Below the pieces are notes generated by a model. That model worked only from the letters and a program-made list of their open reading frames with translations, did not search any database and was not told the DNA's origin. This document shows positions 62,952 to 64,000 of a stretch of DNA of 64,000 nucleotides, piece after piece. Origin of the DNA: Fistulifera solaris. Its lineage: Eukaryota > Bacillariophyta > Bacillariophyceae > Naviculales > Stauroneidaceae. Both the position numbers and the translations under genes were made by a program. Numbering within the stretch: position 1 is the first letter of the stretch; the number at the start of each line of letters is the position of its first letter. The stretch is taken from assembly GCA_030295235.1 (NCBI GenBank), contig AP026162.1:496001-560000 (forward strand), in the 5' to 3' direction.

Positions 62952-64000
62952 TCTTTAGCAACTTGGGGAAATCGTTGATATGTTTGTTGTGCTTGTATTT
63001 TCTTTTTCCGAAACGAGGAATAACGCAAAAAAATCGCTTGATGGCCGGGGGCGCGGCGCGATGGCTGACGATGAATGAGCAGACAGACAGGCAGACGACA
63101 CGTTGCCGATACCAGTTCCAGAAATTCTGGACCATAAGCAGCTTTTCTGTGTGAAACTTAATCGCGGACACTAAGGAATTTCTGGAACAAACGCAGATTT
63201 TTTGAGTGACACATAACCACAAATTCCAGAATTTCTGGAACGTGTATTTTTTATAAAAAAAAAGATTCTGGATAAACCAAAACACCGATAAATCGACAGT
63301 TTCTGGATCGCCAATAGGTTCTGAGTTCCGAATTCCGAATTTCTAGAACGTCGATAACCTTAGGAATTCTGTGTGACCGAAAACACCGATGACATTCCAG
63401 AATTTCTAAAACAATCGCAGATTTTCTGTGTGACGCATAACCAAGATGTATAAACCAAAACAGCGATGATTCCAGAATTTCTGGACCGTCCAAAGATTAT
63501 CTGTGTGATTTATAAGCACGGATTTCGAAATATCTGGAAGTCTCACAGAACTTCTGTACGACCCAATACACCGATTCCAGAATTTCTGGAAAATGCACAA
63601 AACCCTTGTCTGACAGAAATTCCTGGAAAGTGCACCAAAGCTCTTATGCGACGTACAGCACCTAATCCAAAATATCTGGAAGTCTCACAGAACTTCTGTA
63701 CGACCCAATACACCGATTCCAGAATTTCTGGAAAATGCACAAAACCCTTGTCTGACAGAAATTCCTGGAAAGTGCACCAAAGCTCTTATGCGACGTACAG
63801 CACCTAATCCAAAATATCTGGAAGTCTCACAGAACTTCTGTACGACCCAATACACCGATTCCAGAATTTCTGGAAAATGCACAAAACCCTTGTCTGACAG
63901 AAAGTCCCGATCCCGAAACTTCTGAAATGTGCACAGAATCTCTGTGTCACCTCAATCACCTGATCGAAAATATCTGGAAGTCTCGCAGAACTTCTGTACG
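62952..64000. other. Intergenic repeat region to window end
   Basis: Beyond the MTD1 promoter the region is array F. No gene seen; frames follow the repeat. Confidence 0.7.
63110..64000. repeat. Array F: TTCCAGAATTTCTGGAA palindromes and a 142-bp higher-order tandem
   Basis: Palindromes of the type TTCCAGAATTTCTGG recur near 63118, 63220, 63395, 63470, 63574, 63716 and 63858, alternating with CACAGAACTTCTGTACGACC or CAGATTTTCTGTGTGACGCA modules and ACACCGA. From 63531 a 142-bp higher-order unit is repeated (starts at TATCTGGAAG 63531, 63673, 63815), then degrades; a further start lies at 63971. The array runs off the window edge. Confidence 0.9.

Noticed and set aside
63466-63882. Repeated 65-113-residue proteins at the window end
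   Set aside because: They are translations of the 142-bp tandem repeat and appear on both strands.

Overview
The window is nuclear DNA of a photosynthetic eukaryote with a complex, red-derived plastid, most likely a diatom or another ochrophyte. The evidence is a red-lineage Lhcr antenna gene, plastid heme oxygenase and CtpA genes, and secretory leaders ending at an aromatic residue in the ASAFAP style (SAFAP in Lhcr, SMAFVP in heme oxygenase, VTAFQP, VTSFQ and STAWT in others). Introns are short GT-AG (about 50-250 bp), genes are densely packed on both strands, and there is no operon logic. I assign 33 protein genes; the species cannot be named from sequence alone.

Layout. 0-13 kb: a SAM-carrier-like mitochondrial carrier, a tiny SMN-like protein, CtpA protease, SET methyltransferase, PhyH dioxygenase, a large membrane-anchored cellobiose-phosphorylase-like enzyme. 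13-22 kb: ribosome and chromatin housekeeping (Acl4, Fes1, eS24, H2A.Z, TAF12, uS2) and ALKBH6. 22-25 kb: a gene-free repeat block with a ~200-bp tandem satellite split by a 1.28-kb inverted-repeat transposon. 25-39 kb: PhoD-like phosphatase, PUM3, heme oxygenase, ATP synthase gamma, RPAIN, an NTT-like carrier, Lhcr, an unknown protein. 39-53 kb: a 423-bp duplication, HemW-like radical SAM protein, ZNHIT2, a plastid membrane protein, Integrator subunit 7, an ASCH protein, TRIP13, a two-RRM protein. 53-64 kb: a foldback MITE, a plastid methyltransferase, RIOK2, a small zinc-finger protein, KDSR, an MTD1-type folate dehydrogenase, then a palindromic repeat array to the window end.

Functional themes: plastid biology (Lhcr, heme oxygenase, CtpA, NTT-like carrier, methyltransferase, plastid membrane protein), ribosome production (eS24, uS2, Acl4, PUM3, RIOK2) and snRNA/snRNP biogenesis (SMN-like, INTS7, ZNHIT2). 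These are scattered, not co-operonic.

Two features dominate the hunt. First, eleven otherwise well conserved genes carry about twenty single-base reading-frame breaks, nearly all at short homopolymers and in both directions, which looks like uncorrected long-read consensus error, not gene decay. Second, several intergenic regions carry arrays built from palindromes related to TTCCAGAAATTCTGGAA; two arrays of a sister motif sit exactly between divergently transcribed gene pairs. Three inverted-repeat transposon families are also visible, two with 8-bp target duplications.
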